From assembly GCA_017979445.1 (NCBI GenBank), contig CM030710.1, positions 15,982,248 through 16,046,247 of the forward strand: a DNA stretch of 64,000 bases, read 5' to 3'. Below are positions 12,531 to 24,820 of the stretch, one piece after another (the first letter of the stretch is position 1; every line of letters starts with the position of its first letter). The stretch is from Akebia trifoliata (taxonomy: Eukaryota > Streptophyta > Magnoliopsida > Ranunculales > Lardizabalaceae). The translations under genes and the position numbers were made by a program. The notes under the pieces are model-generated. The model searched no databases. It was given only the letters and a program-made list of their open reading frames with translations, and had not been told where the DNA came from.

Positions 12531-14451
12531 AATTTATGTTTGAAAAGATTCTAAAATCTAACGGAGTACTGGTTCATCTATGGTACTTATTTTTTCTTGT
12601 GGCGAAGACAGACTACTTGGCAATGGTACTCTGGAAAGACGATTTTTTTCATGGACCCAAAGTGGTACAGATGGGACCAATTATCATCTGAGTAGAAGTA
12701 CACCAATATTAACCATTAATTCTGAAGGTTCGATTCTTAACCACATGATTAAAATTTTGAGATTAGCCTAAGTCCGGTGGGAAATATTGAATCCAATTGC
12801 ACTATATGTCTATAATGACCAAGAAGATGAGAAAGGTTAGTCACGGGTCTACCCCTGATTGGGATAGAACCTTTGATCAGATAAATTAATTTGACCTTAA
12901 GATCGAATCTTTTTGGTATAAAATAGTTTGAGTCTTTGAAAGTAAAACCAATTGGTCCAACTGGTTTGATGTTGATCAGTTTGATCCATTTGTTGATTGG
13001 GTCAATTGATTTGCATATCACACATTGGGTCGGATTGATATTGCGGGTCTAGTTTGAACTGTCTGGATCGGTCCACCCACTTACCTGTTGATTGGATTGA
13101 TTAGAGCAACCCGAGAACACCCATAGTCGGTTCGAGTCGTGACCTATAGGAAGGTTTCTAAACTCTAGGTTTACTATGTGCAATGCAATTTATCCGGCCA
13201 CCCTTACTCAAGTGCACTTATATACCTCTCGAGCGGCTTAATCAGACAGTATGTGGTGATTTGGTTTGATATACCGTATAGGTGATAATCTAAGACTCCA
13301 ACTCAAATCTCTGAAGTAAAAAACAACCAGTTTAATCCCCAGTTGAGAGGTGGCACACGATGTTGAGAAAGGACCCACTTAAGTACCTCTCGTCTAGAAT
13401 AGACGTTATCTATCCCCCTCGTACAGTAGGGTACAGCGGGACAGGATCTCGCTTAGGCACTGATTTTAACCAAGAAGTGCAGTTGGTGAACTTGGATTAA
13501 CTTTGATATACCATATAGGTACGAGTCTAGGGTTGGCGATCGGGACATGTGACTTTGCGACTTACAATAGGACAAAGGCTCAGGTCGCCCCAGCATGGGT
13601 GCATCGATATACCTTTCAGAGTCACCTGATCAAATGGTATTGATGCCCCAGTTTTATAAATCCTAAGGTACGTGACTGGAGTTGTGATTTTCATGAATGA
13701 CGTCGCATCTCCGAAGAGATCGGGCCACACACTAGTGTCATGTTAGTTATAAGGAACATGCAAGTGTGCAACGCAATAAAATAAATGTACTAGTGGTGTG
13801 TGCCCGAGGCGTGTTTCAGATAAATAGGCCCGTGAGCTAGATCACATCACTAAAATATGGATATCAAAATTAGGAAACATAAACAATGTCCATACCATCA
13901 AGGTCAAGATCATGCACATCAAAGATACATATATCAATCATAATCCTGGCATGTCAGATATGTGATCAATCAAGGTAGTACAAAAGAGAACGACAATGAT
14001 CAATCAAAATAACACACAAATAATCAACAATTGAGATAGGCACAAAAAAATCTTTTTTTTTATATGGTCCAATCAAAGATCACTTTGGGCAATCCAAAAC
14101 AATTTGAGATTTCAATGAACATTGAATTGAGGATAGAATGATAGTTGTGGAGATGGGGAGTTTTGATTTTTTTTTTTTTTTTGTTTTCTTTTTTAGTATA
14201 AACAAAACAAAAGGATTTTAAAAAAAATGAACGATGTTTTACCAAACAAAGCAAAAAAGACCATCTCTTTTTATTTTAAAGAAATTGATTTTTTAAAACA
14301 CAAAAAAAAAACCTTTTTTTTTTTAAATACTACTACTAAAAAAAGGTCCTAAAAAAAATTCGCATAACCAACAAGGGAGTTGCTATTCGCATATCAACTT
14401 TTACTAATGCCACACCAATTTTTATGTAAATTGTTAAGTAATTGCTCACTA
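12531..14451 (-). other. Outer element leader (5' UTR) segment
   Basis: Non-coding leader between gag and the point where the inner element inserted. The part at about 13090-13850 is closely matched at 22860-23640 in the inner element and, more weakly, on the opposite strand at about 50820-51500 in the third element. The last 400 bp are poly-A/T-rich, with a T run at about 14168-14190. Confidence 0.6.
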
Positions 14452-16033
14452 AAAGCGCCCTCGATCCGCGGGGTGCGCGGATCTGCTTTTGACCCTTGAG
14501 GTTTGGGAGTCGCCACCTAGTTTAGGTCTAGGAACCATAAATGACTCTACAATAGATAAAACAGAACTAATCTACATAGAAATCTGAATCCGGGGATCAT
14601 GTTACGGGGTTGGAAGGTGTTAGGCACCAACCCCGCCCGGCCAATGCCCGTCTCTACTTATCCCAAATAGATCTACATTGCTAATGATAAAACCTAGATT
14701 AAAAAAATAATAAAAAAAACTTTACCTTCGATCTGCAAAAGCACTATTCCCTCAGATCTGAAAAACAGTTCCTTGTACCGTACTCCTTGCTTCGTTTTAT
14801 CTCCGGATCTGATTTCTGATCTCCGAGGCAAGGTGTCTCCTTCTTGGATCTGAATGCTTTGAATTTGTGGTGGATTTTTGGGATGTTTTTGGGAGGTTTT
14901 TGGGTGTTTTTTAGGCTAAAATAGGAGTAGGGATGTTAGGGAAGGAGTTGGGGCTCCAAAATTAGGGTTTTGGAGGGGTTGTGGAGGCTTCTTCACCTAC
15001 TTTTTCTAGGGTTTTTTCTTTGATACGAAAATAGGGTATGGAGGCTCCTTTTTATAAAGTTTCTTAGAAGCATTAGGGTTTCATTAGGATTTCTTTTAGG
15101 GTTTCAATTAGGGTTTCAATTAAGGTTTAGACTTTGGTCTCATGAGATGGACTTAGTCTTTAGGGTTTTAATTTAGGGTTTTGACTTTTAGTCTTATGAA
15201 ATTGACTTGATTAGTTTAGATTAGGATTTTGATTTAGGGTTTTGACTTTTAGTCTTATGAGATTGACTTGATTAGTGTTTTGATTTAGGGTTTTGACTTT
15301 AGTCTTATGATATTGACTTTAATACTTTGACTTTAGTCTTTCTTGGTTGACTTTAATGTTTTGACTTTAGCCTTACTTGACTTTAGTCTTACTTGATTGA
15401 CCTTAATGTTTCTTTTTACATTTTTTAATGATTTATTTATTAATTTCGAACTTTTTAATTATTAAAGTTGTAAAATTACCGTTTTGCCCTCGGAGAGGAT
15501 TTTTTACGTTTTAAGTCGTTTTTCAATGTTTCAGGATGTTTTGGAATCAGTTTTTCATAAGGAATTCAATGGGAATGTTGGTTTTTGTCGTTTATGAAAT
15601 TTTTTATGTGAAATGATCGTGAATTTTATGAGGGGTATTTTCGTAATTTTATCAAATTTTGTGAAAATTGGTGAAATGATTTATTTGGTTTCGATTTGTT
15701 GTTTTATGTGTTTGAATGGGTTTTCCTAAGCGTAATGTAGGCTCTAGGTTTGTTTTGATGTTAGGGGTATTTTGGTAATTTGGTCATTTTTAGTGATTTT
15801 TATCATGAAGCTTCTTTTTGGTCTGCAAGATGATGATTTTTATGTTTCTGGGGTCGTATTTTCCTAGCGTAGCGTGGTTTCTAAGTTTTGTCAGTTCGAG
15901 ATACCTAATCCGAATTTCTGAAACATATCTGGTAACAAAATAAAGCATTGGAATAGACATCCATCATTGGGAACTTTTACGATCGGGTTGACGAGTTAAT
16001 TAATCAGGCGGATGCAAAAATGGGGTGTCTACA
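14452..16033 (-). repeat. 3' LTR of inner gypsy element
   Basis: It pairs with 24821-26405 over its full length. The outermost dinucleotide is TA where the partner has TG, so one terminal base has mutated. A TATA-like TTTATAAA (about 15052) is preceded, in element orientation, by a dense run of AGTCAA motifs. Confidence 0.92.
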
Positions 16034-16375
16034 GATGCCCCTCTTTGGCAGAGGGTTGAAGCAAACTAGATAGCAAATCTATTTTGGTAGAAAGTGCGAT
16101 ATCCGAATGCCAAAGCTAGTGACAGTTCATTTTGCAGCCTGATTTAATAAATCGTCAGGGTATTCAGATCCTTGAGGGTTAAACTCTCCCCGAACTAAAA
16201 GGTTGTCAGGTACTCGAGCGAGAGCTCTCACTGATGGCGTCAGATCCTTGAATTTTAAAGAATTCTTCCTGACTAAAAGAACAAGTGTGCAAGTGTGTGC
16301 ACTGTGTGAAACTGAGTAAAATCTGAGCATAAACTAAGCATAACTGAGCATAAATTGAGCATAAAAAAATTGAAT
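16034..16375 (-). other. Inner element: PPT and unique 3' UTR edge
   Basis: The plus-strand run GATGCCCCTCTTTGGC at 16034-16049 is, on the minus strand, GCCAAAGAGGGGCATC directly before the 3' LTR, and so acts as the polypurine tract. The next 300 bp match 6342-6650 of the outer element. Confidence 0.75.
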
Positions 16376-17337
16376 GTCTTACTTTACCTACCCTGGGTGA
16401 AAGAGTAATAAACAATTTTTTTTGGAAAGTTTTACTCTACCTACTCGGGGTGAAAGAGTAATGAATTCTTTTTCGGGAGTTCTACTCTACCTACTCGGGG
16501 TGAAAGAGTAATGAACTATTTTTTCTGGGAGTTTTACTCTACATACTCGGGGTGAAAGAGTAATGGACTTATTTTCTGGGAGTTCTATTCTACCTACTCA
16601 TGGTGAAAGAGTAATGAACTATTTTTTCTGGGAGTCCTACTCTACATACTCGGGGTGAAAGAGTAATGGACTTATTTTCTGGGAGTTTTACTCTACCTAC
16701 TCGGGGTGAAAGAGTAATAAACTATTTTCGGGAGTTCTACTCTACCTACTCGGGGTGAAAGAGTAATGAACTATTTTCGGGAGTTCTACTCTACCTACTC
16801 GGGGTGAAAGAGTAATGAACTATTTTCGGGAGTTCTACTCTACCTACTCAGGGTGAAAAAGTAATGAACTATTTTTTCTAGGAGTTCTACTCTACATACT
16901 CGGGGTGAAGGAGTAATGGACTTATTTTCTGGGAGTTCTACTCTACCTACTCAGGGTGAAAAAGTAATTAACTATTTTTTCTAGGACTCCTACTCTACAT
17001 TCTCGAGGAGAAAGAGTAATAGACTTATTTTCTGGGAGTTCTACTCTACCTACTCAAGGTAAGTAATGAACTATTTTTTCTAGGAGTCCTACTCTACATA
17101 CTTGGGGTGAAAGAGTAATGGACTTATTTTCTGGGAGTTCTACTCTACCTACTCGGGGTGAAAGAGTAATGAACTACTTTTTCTGGGAGTCCTACTCTAC
17201 CTACTCGGGGTGAAAGAGAAATGGACTAATTTTCTGGAGTTCTACTCTACATACTCGGGGTGAAAGAGTAATGAACTATTTTTTTTTTTGTAGTTCTACT
17301 CTAAATGCTCGAGGTGAAAGAGTAATGAACTATCTAA
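16376..17337 (-). repeat. Tandem array, ~49-54 bp units, about 19 copies
   Basis: The unit core is TACTCTACCTACTCGGGG followed by TGAAAGAGTAATG. Copies are imperfect, and two forms tend to alternate (ACCTACTCGG...ATGAAC and ACATACTCGG...ATGGAC). Each unit holds a TACTCT...AGAGTA inverted repeat around a roughly 16-base loop. The array lies in the 3' UTR next to the PPT, and no reading frame is maintained. Confidence 0.9.
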
Positions 17338-17339
17338 GT

Positions 17340-19245
17340 ATAATCTGAGAAAACCCTCGGCGATATCTGACTAAGCATAGTTCGAGCAAACCCTCAGCGG
17401 CATCTGAACATAGTTCCGAGAAAGCCCTCGGAAGCATCTGAGCATAATTCCGAGAAAGCCCTCGGCGACATCTGAGCATAATTTCGAGAAAGCCCTCGGG
17501 GGCAACTGAGCATAATTCCAAGAAACCCTTGGCGGCATCTGAGCATAATTCCGAGAAAACCCTCGGTGGCATCTGAGCATAATTCTAAGAAAACCCTTGG
17601 CGGCATCTGAGCATAATTCCGAGAAAACCCTCGGCGGCATCTGAGCAAAATTCAAAGAAAACCCTTGGCGGTATCGGAGCATAATTCCGAGAAAACCCTC
17701 GGCGGTATCTAAGAAAAATTCCAAGAAAACCCTTGGCGGCATCTGAGCATAGTTCCGAGAAATCCCTCGGCGGCATCTAAGCATAGTTCCGAGAAAACCC
17801 TCGGCGGCATCTGAGCATATTTCCAAGAAAACCCTTGGCGGCATTTGAGCATAATTCCAAGCAAACCCTTGGCGGCATCTGAGCATAGTTCCGAGAAAAC
17901 CCTCGGCGGTATCTGAGCAAAATTCCAAGAAAACCCTTGGCGGCATCTGAGCATAGTTCCGAGAAAACCCTCGGCGGCATCTGAGCATAATTCCAAGAAA
18001 ACCCTTGGCGGCATCTGAGCATAGTTCCGAGAAAATCCTCGGCAGCATCTGAGCATAATTCCAAGTAAACCCTTGGCGGCATCTGAGCATAATTCCGAGA
18101 AAACCCTCGGCGGCATCTGAGCATAATTCCGAGAAAACCCTCGGCGGTATCTGAGCAAAATTACAAGAAAACCCTTGGCGGCATCTGAGCATAGTTCCGA
18201 GAAAACCCTCGGTGGCATCTGAGCATAATTCCAAGCAAACCCTTGGCGGCATCTGAGCAAAATTCCAAGAAAACCCTTGGCGGTATCTGAGCATAGTTCC
18301 GAGAAAACCCTCGGCGGCATCTGAGCATAAATCCGAGAAAACCCTCGGCGACATCTGAGCATAATTCCCAGAAAACCCTTGGCGGCATCTGAGCATAGTT
18401 CCGAGAAAACCCTCGGCGGCATCTGAGCATAATTCCAAGCAAACCCTTGGCGGCATCTGAGCATAGTTCCGAGAAAACCCTCGGCGGTATCTGAGCAAAA
18501 TTCCAAGAAAACCCTTGGCGGCATCTGAGCATAGTTCCGAGAAAACCTTCGGCGGCATCTGAGCATAGTTCCGAGAAAACCCTCGGCGGCATCTGAACAT
18601 AATTCCAAGAAAACCCTTGGCGGCATCTGAGCATAGTTCCGAGAAAACCCTCGGCGGCATCTGAGCATAATTCCAAGAAAACCCTTGGCGGCATCTGAGC
18701 ATAGTTCCGAGAAAACCCTCGGCGGCATCTGAGCATAATTCCAAGCAAACCCTTGGCAGCATCTGAGCATAGTTCCGAGAAAACCCTCGGCGGCATCTGA
18801 GCATAATTCCAAGATAACCCTTGGCGGCATCTGAGCATAATTCCGAGAAAACCCTCGGCGGTATCTGAGCATAATTCCGGGAAAACCCTCGGCGGCATCT
18901 GAGCATAATTCCAAGAAAACCCTTGGCGGTATCTGAGCATAATTTCGAGAACACCCTCGGCAATATCTGAGCAAAATCCAAGATAACCCTTGGCGGCATC
19001 TGAGCAAAGTTCCGAGAAAACCCTCGGCAGCATCTTAGCATAATTCCAAGAAAACCCTTAGCGGTATCTGAGCATAATTCCGAGAAAACCCTCGGCGGTA
19101 TCTGAGCAAAATCCAAGATAACCCTTGGCGGCATCTGAGCAAAGTTTCGAGAAAACCCTCGGCGGCATCTGAGCAAAATCCAAGATAACCCTTGGCGGCA
19201 TCTGAGCAAAATCTAAGCTAACCCTTGGCGGAAACTGAGCAAAAC
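17340..19245 (-). repeat. 34-bp hairpin satellite array, about 56 copies
   Basis: The monomer is about 34 bp (GCGGCATCTGAGCATAGTTC followed by CGAG-AAAACC-CTCG). Two monomer types interleave: one with CCGAG-N6-CTCGG and one with CCAAG-N6-CTTGG. Both form the same 5-bp stem. No stop codon occurs in the minus-strand frames of the common monomers, so long minus-strand reading frames (up to 612 codons) run through it. Because 34 is not a multiple of 3, each such frame cycles through all three phases of the monomer. I treat this as a by-product and not as a gene. The array forms most of the inner element's 3' UTR. Confidence 0.93.
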
Positions 19246-20924
19246 TAGCAGAGGAATGAATGAATTTTGGGCAAGAATGAACGAATTTGGAGAAAACTGT
19301 TTAGAACGAATAAATCTGGAGGATAATGAATCTGGAAGAGAAATGATTGATTCCAAGAATGATTGAATCTTGAAAAGAATCTGGAGAACGAAAGAATGCC
19401 ATATCTCCTTTGTGATATCCAAAATGCTTTTGTTTGAACCTCAAGGATTTATCAAAAAGTTTTATGAATTTAAAACCTGAGTTTTTATTTCTTTTGAACC
19501 TCAAGAGTTTTTCCGAAAAACTGTTATCAAGAGAGTAACCTTAAGTTTAGAGTTCTCATCATCTTTTAGGATTAACATTGCTAAAAAAAAAATGCCCCTA
19601 ATTTGACAATAAACATGGCATTGAAAATAATTGAACACATCATTAAAAAATGCCCCTGGTATAAGGAGGGAAATTACATAATTTAGAGGAAAAAGAAAAA
19701 TGCCCCTTGTATGAAGGTTTGAAATATTTGATTACCACAAGCGCAATAAAGATCCAACTTTTAATTTTGATTAATTTTATTAAAGATTTTGAGTCAGGCT
19801 CAAGAGAACAAAATATTTCCTTTTGAGACTCATCATAAAATTCACCATTCTCTCCATTGGTTCACTTGGGAAAGTAAGAATTTTCAGATCGATCGTAGAC
19901 AAGATAGTTGTGGCTTCTGAATCTATGCCTGGTTTAAGCTGAGTATTGAACTTGATTATTCGGATTTCTGATGTTTCAGCTCGAACTGCTCTCAGCTTGG
20001 GATTTTCTTCTGTTTTTTTTTTATTGCTCTAACTTTTGCCTAGATCGCCTTTTCAGGTTTTCAATTTAGCGAGCTTGCTCTAGCTTTTGCCTAGATCGCC
20101 TTTTTAGGTTTTCGATCTAGCGAGCTCTTTCTTTTTTCTTTGCTCTGATTGTTACCAAAATTATCCTTTCAGATTTTCAACCTTGTGAGCTTGCCTTAAT
20201 TTTTGCCTAAGTCGCCCTTTCCGGGTTTTCAACTTAGCAGGCTTCTTCATTTTTTTTTTCTTTTTCTTCTCCTCTGAAGTTCTAGAATTACTGTCTGATC
20301 ATGCTTCGCTACCCTCCTTGACTTTTTCACACGGTACTTAGGAGGACTTTTATAGGTAGGCTTGGGACTAGGCATAAAAAGAAAGGAATTTTGAGGCTCA
20401 AAAACCCAAATGCCCCTTGTGTGGCATTTCATTTAAAAATTTTTCTTGAACTTTCTTCCCCATTTTGGATGATATTTCTTTTTTTTTGAATTTTTTTCTT
20501 TTTAGATTTTTCCTTTGTCGGGGAATCTATATATATTTCTTTATTTTGATGTGGTCGGGCCTGAAGTAACTTCTCAGGTTGCCTACGTACCCCAAATTTT
20601 TGGGATCAGACCAAAACATAGTTCAAATTTTCCCTCCCCTAGGTTAGGTAATCGGGCTGAGAAAGAAAAAGGCATCATTTTTTTTAAAAGGCTGCAAAAG
20701 GCTGAGAAAGGACATAATGAACTGGGTAGCAGGAAAATTGATTCGACTAAAGATGGCCTCCTTAAATGTAGTACCATTTGATCCGGTCAAGGTTGGTTGA
20801 CTCTGGTAGTTCACTTCCATCATGATCTTGAAGTCTGATGACTTTTCCAGACAGTATTTCCTTAATGAATGAATTTCTCCAATTGGGTTCAGACTTTCTC
20901 CTATAGTCGAAGAGGAGTGTTCAA
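19246..20924 (-). other. Inner element 3' UTR between satellite and pol
   Basis: Non-coding. It contains four copies of a roughly 65-bp motif (TTGCCTAGATCGCC...TTTTCAA...TAGCGAGC, about 20030-20245) that is also present in the outer element. It also has PPT-like ATGCCCCT motifs at about 19590, 19648, 19700 and 20410; the last is part of an imperfect palindrome with flanking AAATGCC/GGCATTT. Confidence 0.6.
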
Positions 20925-21760
20925 TTTTCTTTAAAGTCTAATACTTAAATCCTTGACTTGTAAATGATGAGCTTTGACCTTTTTGTCAAATGCACGGGTG
21001 ACTCTTCTTAGATAAGCTTGCACATGGTACAGGGCTTTAACTCGTTTTCTTCGATCAAGTTTAATTCTTCATACTGCTGACGAACCCAATCTATTTCTAA
21101 CAATTAACTTCTATCAAGACCTTGAGATACAGGATTTCTTTTAACCGGTAAGATTGCTTTCATATCATACTAGAGTGACTCTAGTAGAAGACTGTATTGA
21201 AGTGTAATATGTCCATAATGCGAATGGTAACTTTTCTGGCCAATCCCGGTGTGATATGTGATTGACACATTTTCACGATGATAGTCTTGATACTCTTACT
21301 AACTGCTTCAACCGTTCCATTGATCTGAGGACGGTAGGGTGATGATTTGCGATGCCGGATTTTGAACTTTGTACACAGAATAATGACTTATGCTTTGAAG
21401 TACTTCCCATTATCAGAGATCAGTTCAAAAGGTATCCCCATATCGACTGATAATATGTGATTTGCAACTCAAGATGTAGTGAGGATAGCATTGATACATT
21501 TTATAACATCTTCTTTGATTCCATCGATATAGGTGAGTATTTATTCCATGTTGAACAACACCCAAGCTTGTACCTAGCATACCCTCATATGATCACATGA
21601 ACAAGTCTTTTGAAATTTCTGAGAAAATTCATTATCCCCTTGTGTTCCTCTAGAGATAAGATGGTTTCTATTTGAATCTCTTTAGGAATTTATTTCTGTT
21701 CCGAGGTCAATGACCTTTGCTTTCTTGAGCCCGATTCTTATCTTCTTGCTTAGGAGAAAA
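20925..21760 (-). pseudogene. Gypsy pol remnant: pre-RT linker joined to integrase, RT/RNase H missing
   Basis: Read on the minus strand, KVIDLGTEI (about 21705) and KEIQIETILSLEEHKGIMNF (about 21660) match the segment that precedes RT in Tat pol. Within about 100 bases the sequence passes into integrase: MGIPFELISDNGKYFKA (about 21445-21395, with the second catalytic Asp in SDNG), SSPYRPQINGTVEAVSKSIK (about 21345, with the catalytic Glu in VEA), then WVRQQYEELNLIEE and RRVTRAFDKKVKAHH toward 20960. Stops and frame changes are frequent. The whole RT and RNase H part, normally over 1.5 kb, is absent. The piece encodes no working enzyme. Block identity and order make the call solid; exact edges are approximate. 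Confidence 0.82.
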
Positions 21761-23999
21761 ACATATCCTTGAAGCTAGATTATTAGTTAATTCGTTAATG
21801 CACTCGGGGTATTCAAAAATTTTCTTTATCCAATCAAATTCAGAAGGGGCGACAGACACCTCTATAGACTCAACAAACTAACTTGACTCAATAAGAAAAG
21901 GTAGACTCAATCTAAGGAAGACATGACCTTGCTAGAAAAAAGGACTTGAACTAACCCAAATGACTTATGAAAATTCAAGGCAAGTACCCACATGAGTTTG
22001 ATTAGGACTGAGGACTGAGATATTACTTACAACCGGTAGGATTGAAGCACTATGATCTTTAAAGAACAACTGGACGATATTGAGGTCATTTCTAACTGTT
22101 GATTTGATATTGACGTTTACTCTAACTGACCGGATTTACAACCCTAACTAGACGATGGACGATTGAGCTTAGATACAATGATAACCCTTAACCTCTTTGA
22201 AGGTGAATTTAACCAATTTCAGTGTCACCCCCTTGATAACATTTTAAATGAACCCTGAGATTTTGTGCACCAATCCATTAAACAATTCATTAACGTAATG
22301 ATTATTCAGAAAAATAATTTTATTGCACTCTTGAAAAATATTGACAAATAATGTTTTCATTGAATAACAACTTCCACAAACATATTTCAATAATTTTCAT
22401 GCTAAAATAGATCTTTTGTAAATCATTTTTTTCTGAAAAATATTTTTCTTCCTTCTCTTTTTTTTAGAAAATATTTTTTTTTTTTGAAAAATCTTGTTCT
22501 TATGGAAAACAATTTTTCTGGAAAATATATATATATTGTTTAGAGAACATTTCTTCTAGAAAATACTTTCCTTTTGTAAACCATTTCTCTTCTTTAAAAA
22601 TGGGTTGAAACCCGAATTCAGAAAAGAATTTGATTTCCATTTTGATCTAAATGGCCCGACCCATCATGATTATTGGATCGAGATGAACTGGGTCATTATA
22701 AATTATTGCAAAAAATGGATTCTTTATTGGGTCGGTGCACCCATTTTAATTTTCAAAAAGAAAATTTTTTATCCTTGAGGACAACCATACATTCTTGATC
22801 TTATCATTCACATCACTCACATACATTCATCAATCACATGCATTCATTCAATAAACAACCCGGGAACACCCACGATAAGTTCGAGTGGTGACCTACTGGG
22901 AAGGTTTCTAGACTCTAAGCTTACTACGTGCAATGCATTTTTATCTGGCCACCCTTGCCCAAGCACACCTATATACCTTTCGATACGTGGTGACTTGGTT
23001 TGATATACCGTATAGGTGATAATCTAAAATCTCAATTCACTTCTCTGAAATAGCCAGTTTGATCTCCAGTTGAGAGGTGGCGCACAATGCTGAGCAAGGG
23101 CCCACTTAAATACCTCTCGTCTAGAATAGACGTAGTCTATCCCCCTCGTACAGTAGAGTACAGCGGGGCAAGATCTTGCTTAGGCACCGATTTTGACCAA
23201 GAAGTGCAATTGATATACTTAGACTATCTTTTATACCTACGGGTACGAGTCAAGAGTTGTAGCTTTTATAAATGGTTTGGCATCTCACGAGGGGACCGAC
23301 CACGTACTAGTACTACGTTGGCAATCGGGACATGTGACTGTGTGGCTTACAATAGGTCAAAGGCTCAGGTCGCTCCAGCCTGGGTGCATCAACATACTTC
23401 TCAGAATCACCTGATCAGATGGTATTGATGCCCCCAGTTTGATATACCCTAAGGTACGTGACTGGAGTTGTGGGTTTCATGAATGACGTCGCATCTCCGA
23501 AGAGACCGGGCCACGCACTAGTGCCACGTTGGCTAAATGGGACGTGTAAGTGAGTAAAATAGTAAACGTGCATGTGGTGTGTGCAAAACAGGGTGGGGTG
23601 TGCCCGGGACCTTTTTCAAACAAATGGGCCCATGGATCCAATCAAACCAATCATACATTTAATCAAAACCAAAATCATTCAAATCATATGAATATTCAAT
23701 TAAGATCACATTATTCCCATCACATAAGCACATTAACATTACGATCAACATCAATCATGTATTTCAAGCAAGATCATGGTAAATTAATCAATAAATATGG
23801 CATATGATAATGATCAAACAAACATTGCAATAGGCATAATTTTTATAATTTTTAAGGTCCAATCAATTATCACTTTTGGGTGATCCAAAATAAATCGAGA
23901 TTCCAATAGGTGTTACATTGATGATAGAATGACAATGGTTGAGATGAGCTCACTCTCAAGAACATTAATTGTGCCAACATTAGATAAATTCAGATTTTC
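21761..23999 (-). other. Inner element leader and pre-pol region, no gene
   Basis: Non-coding or unrecognisably decayed. T-rich runs occur at about 22430-22600. The portion 22860-23640 is shared with 13090-13850 of the outer element and is the conserved leader. I looked for gag blocks like those at 10930-12530 and found none. Confidence 0.55.
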
Positions 24000-24585
24000 T
24001 GTGAATTAGAAAAATACAATCTGAACTTGCATCGATGATATCTAAGGCTCTCGATAATGAAATTGAGTGAACTCAAGTTCTAAATTAATCTACTCGATGA
24101 GATCTACATTTTATTAATAGGTGTCCAGACTTAGTTCTCACCAGAATGTTCTGTAAAAACGTTTTAACGTTGCTGTCCCAACTTTCATTTAGAAATAATT
24201 CCAGATTTACAGATTGAACTTGCATCGATGATATCTAAGGCTTCCGATAAAGAAATTGAGTGAACTCAGATTCTAAATTAATCTACTCGACGAGATCTAT
24301 GTTTTATTAAGAGGCTCCCAGACTTAATTCTCACTAGAATATTCTCTAAAAAAGTTTTAACATTGCTGTCCCAACTTTCATTCAGAAATAATTTCAGATT
24401 TATAGATTGAACTTGCATCGATGATATCTAAGGCTTCCGATAACGAAATTGAGTGAACTCAGATTCTAAATTAATTTACTCGACGAGATCTATGTTTTAT
24501 TAAGAGGCTCCCAGACTTAATTCTCACTAGAATATTCTCTAAAACGTTTTAATATTTCTGTCCAACCTTAATCATTCCATCATTT
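24000..24585 (-). repeat. 193-bp tandem repeat, about 2.9 copies, in leader
   Basis: GAACTTGCATCGATGATATC recurs at 24023, 24216 and 24409, an exact 193-bp spacing. The second and third units are more alike than either is to the first. It lies a few hundred bases inside the PBS, at the end opposite to the 3' UTR satellites. Confidence 0.88.
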
Positions 24586-24801
24586 TCATAGGTCAATTTG
24601 AATCTTTCATTATTTAGGGGTCATCAAAAAGTGATCCTTAATTGGAAAAAAAATGCAATACCCAAAATCATCTACAATCAAGACAAAAAATAAATAAACA
24701 GAAAAAATAAATAAAATAAATCCAACTAAATAATAAAAAAAAACTAGGTCATCTTGGCAATGCTCCCATACTTGGGGTTTTTCAAATTTGATCCTCAATA
24801 G

Positions 24802-24819
24802 TCCCCAGCGGAGTCGCCA
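24802..24819 (-). other. Primer binding site of inner element
   Basis: On the minus strand, directly inside the 5' LTR end (GCGCTTTCA plus one base), the sequence reads TGGCGACTCCGCTGGGGA. It begins with the TGG that pairs with a tRNA CCA end and has the length and position of a PBS. Ogre-type elements are known to use tRNA-Arg; I could not verify the tRNA by alignment. Confidence 0.75.
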
Positions 24820-24820
24820 C

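Noticed and set aside
17371..19209. 612-codon open frame on the minus strand, with other long frames overlapping it
   Set aside because: It runs entirely through a 34-bp satellite whose common monomers have no stop on that strand. Because 34 is not a multiple of 3, several long frames stay open at once. It is best explained by repetition, not coding selection.
16376..19245. CRISPR-like appearance of short palindromic repeats
   Set aside because: Units are contiguous with no unique spacers, lie within a plant retrotransposon 3' UTR, and no cas genes exist. It is a satellite.
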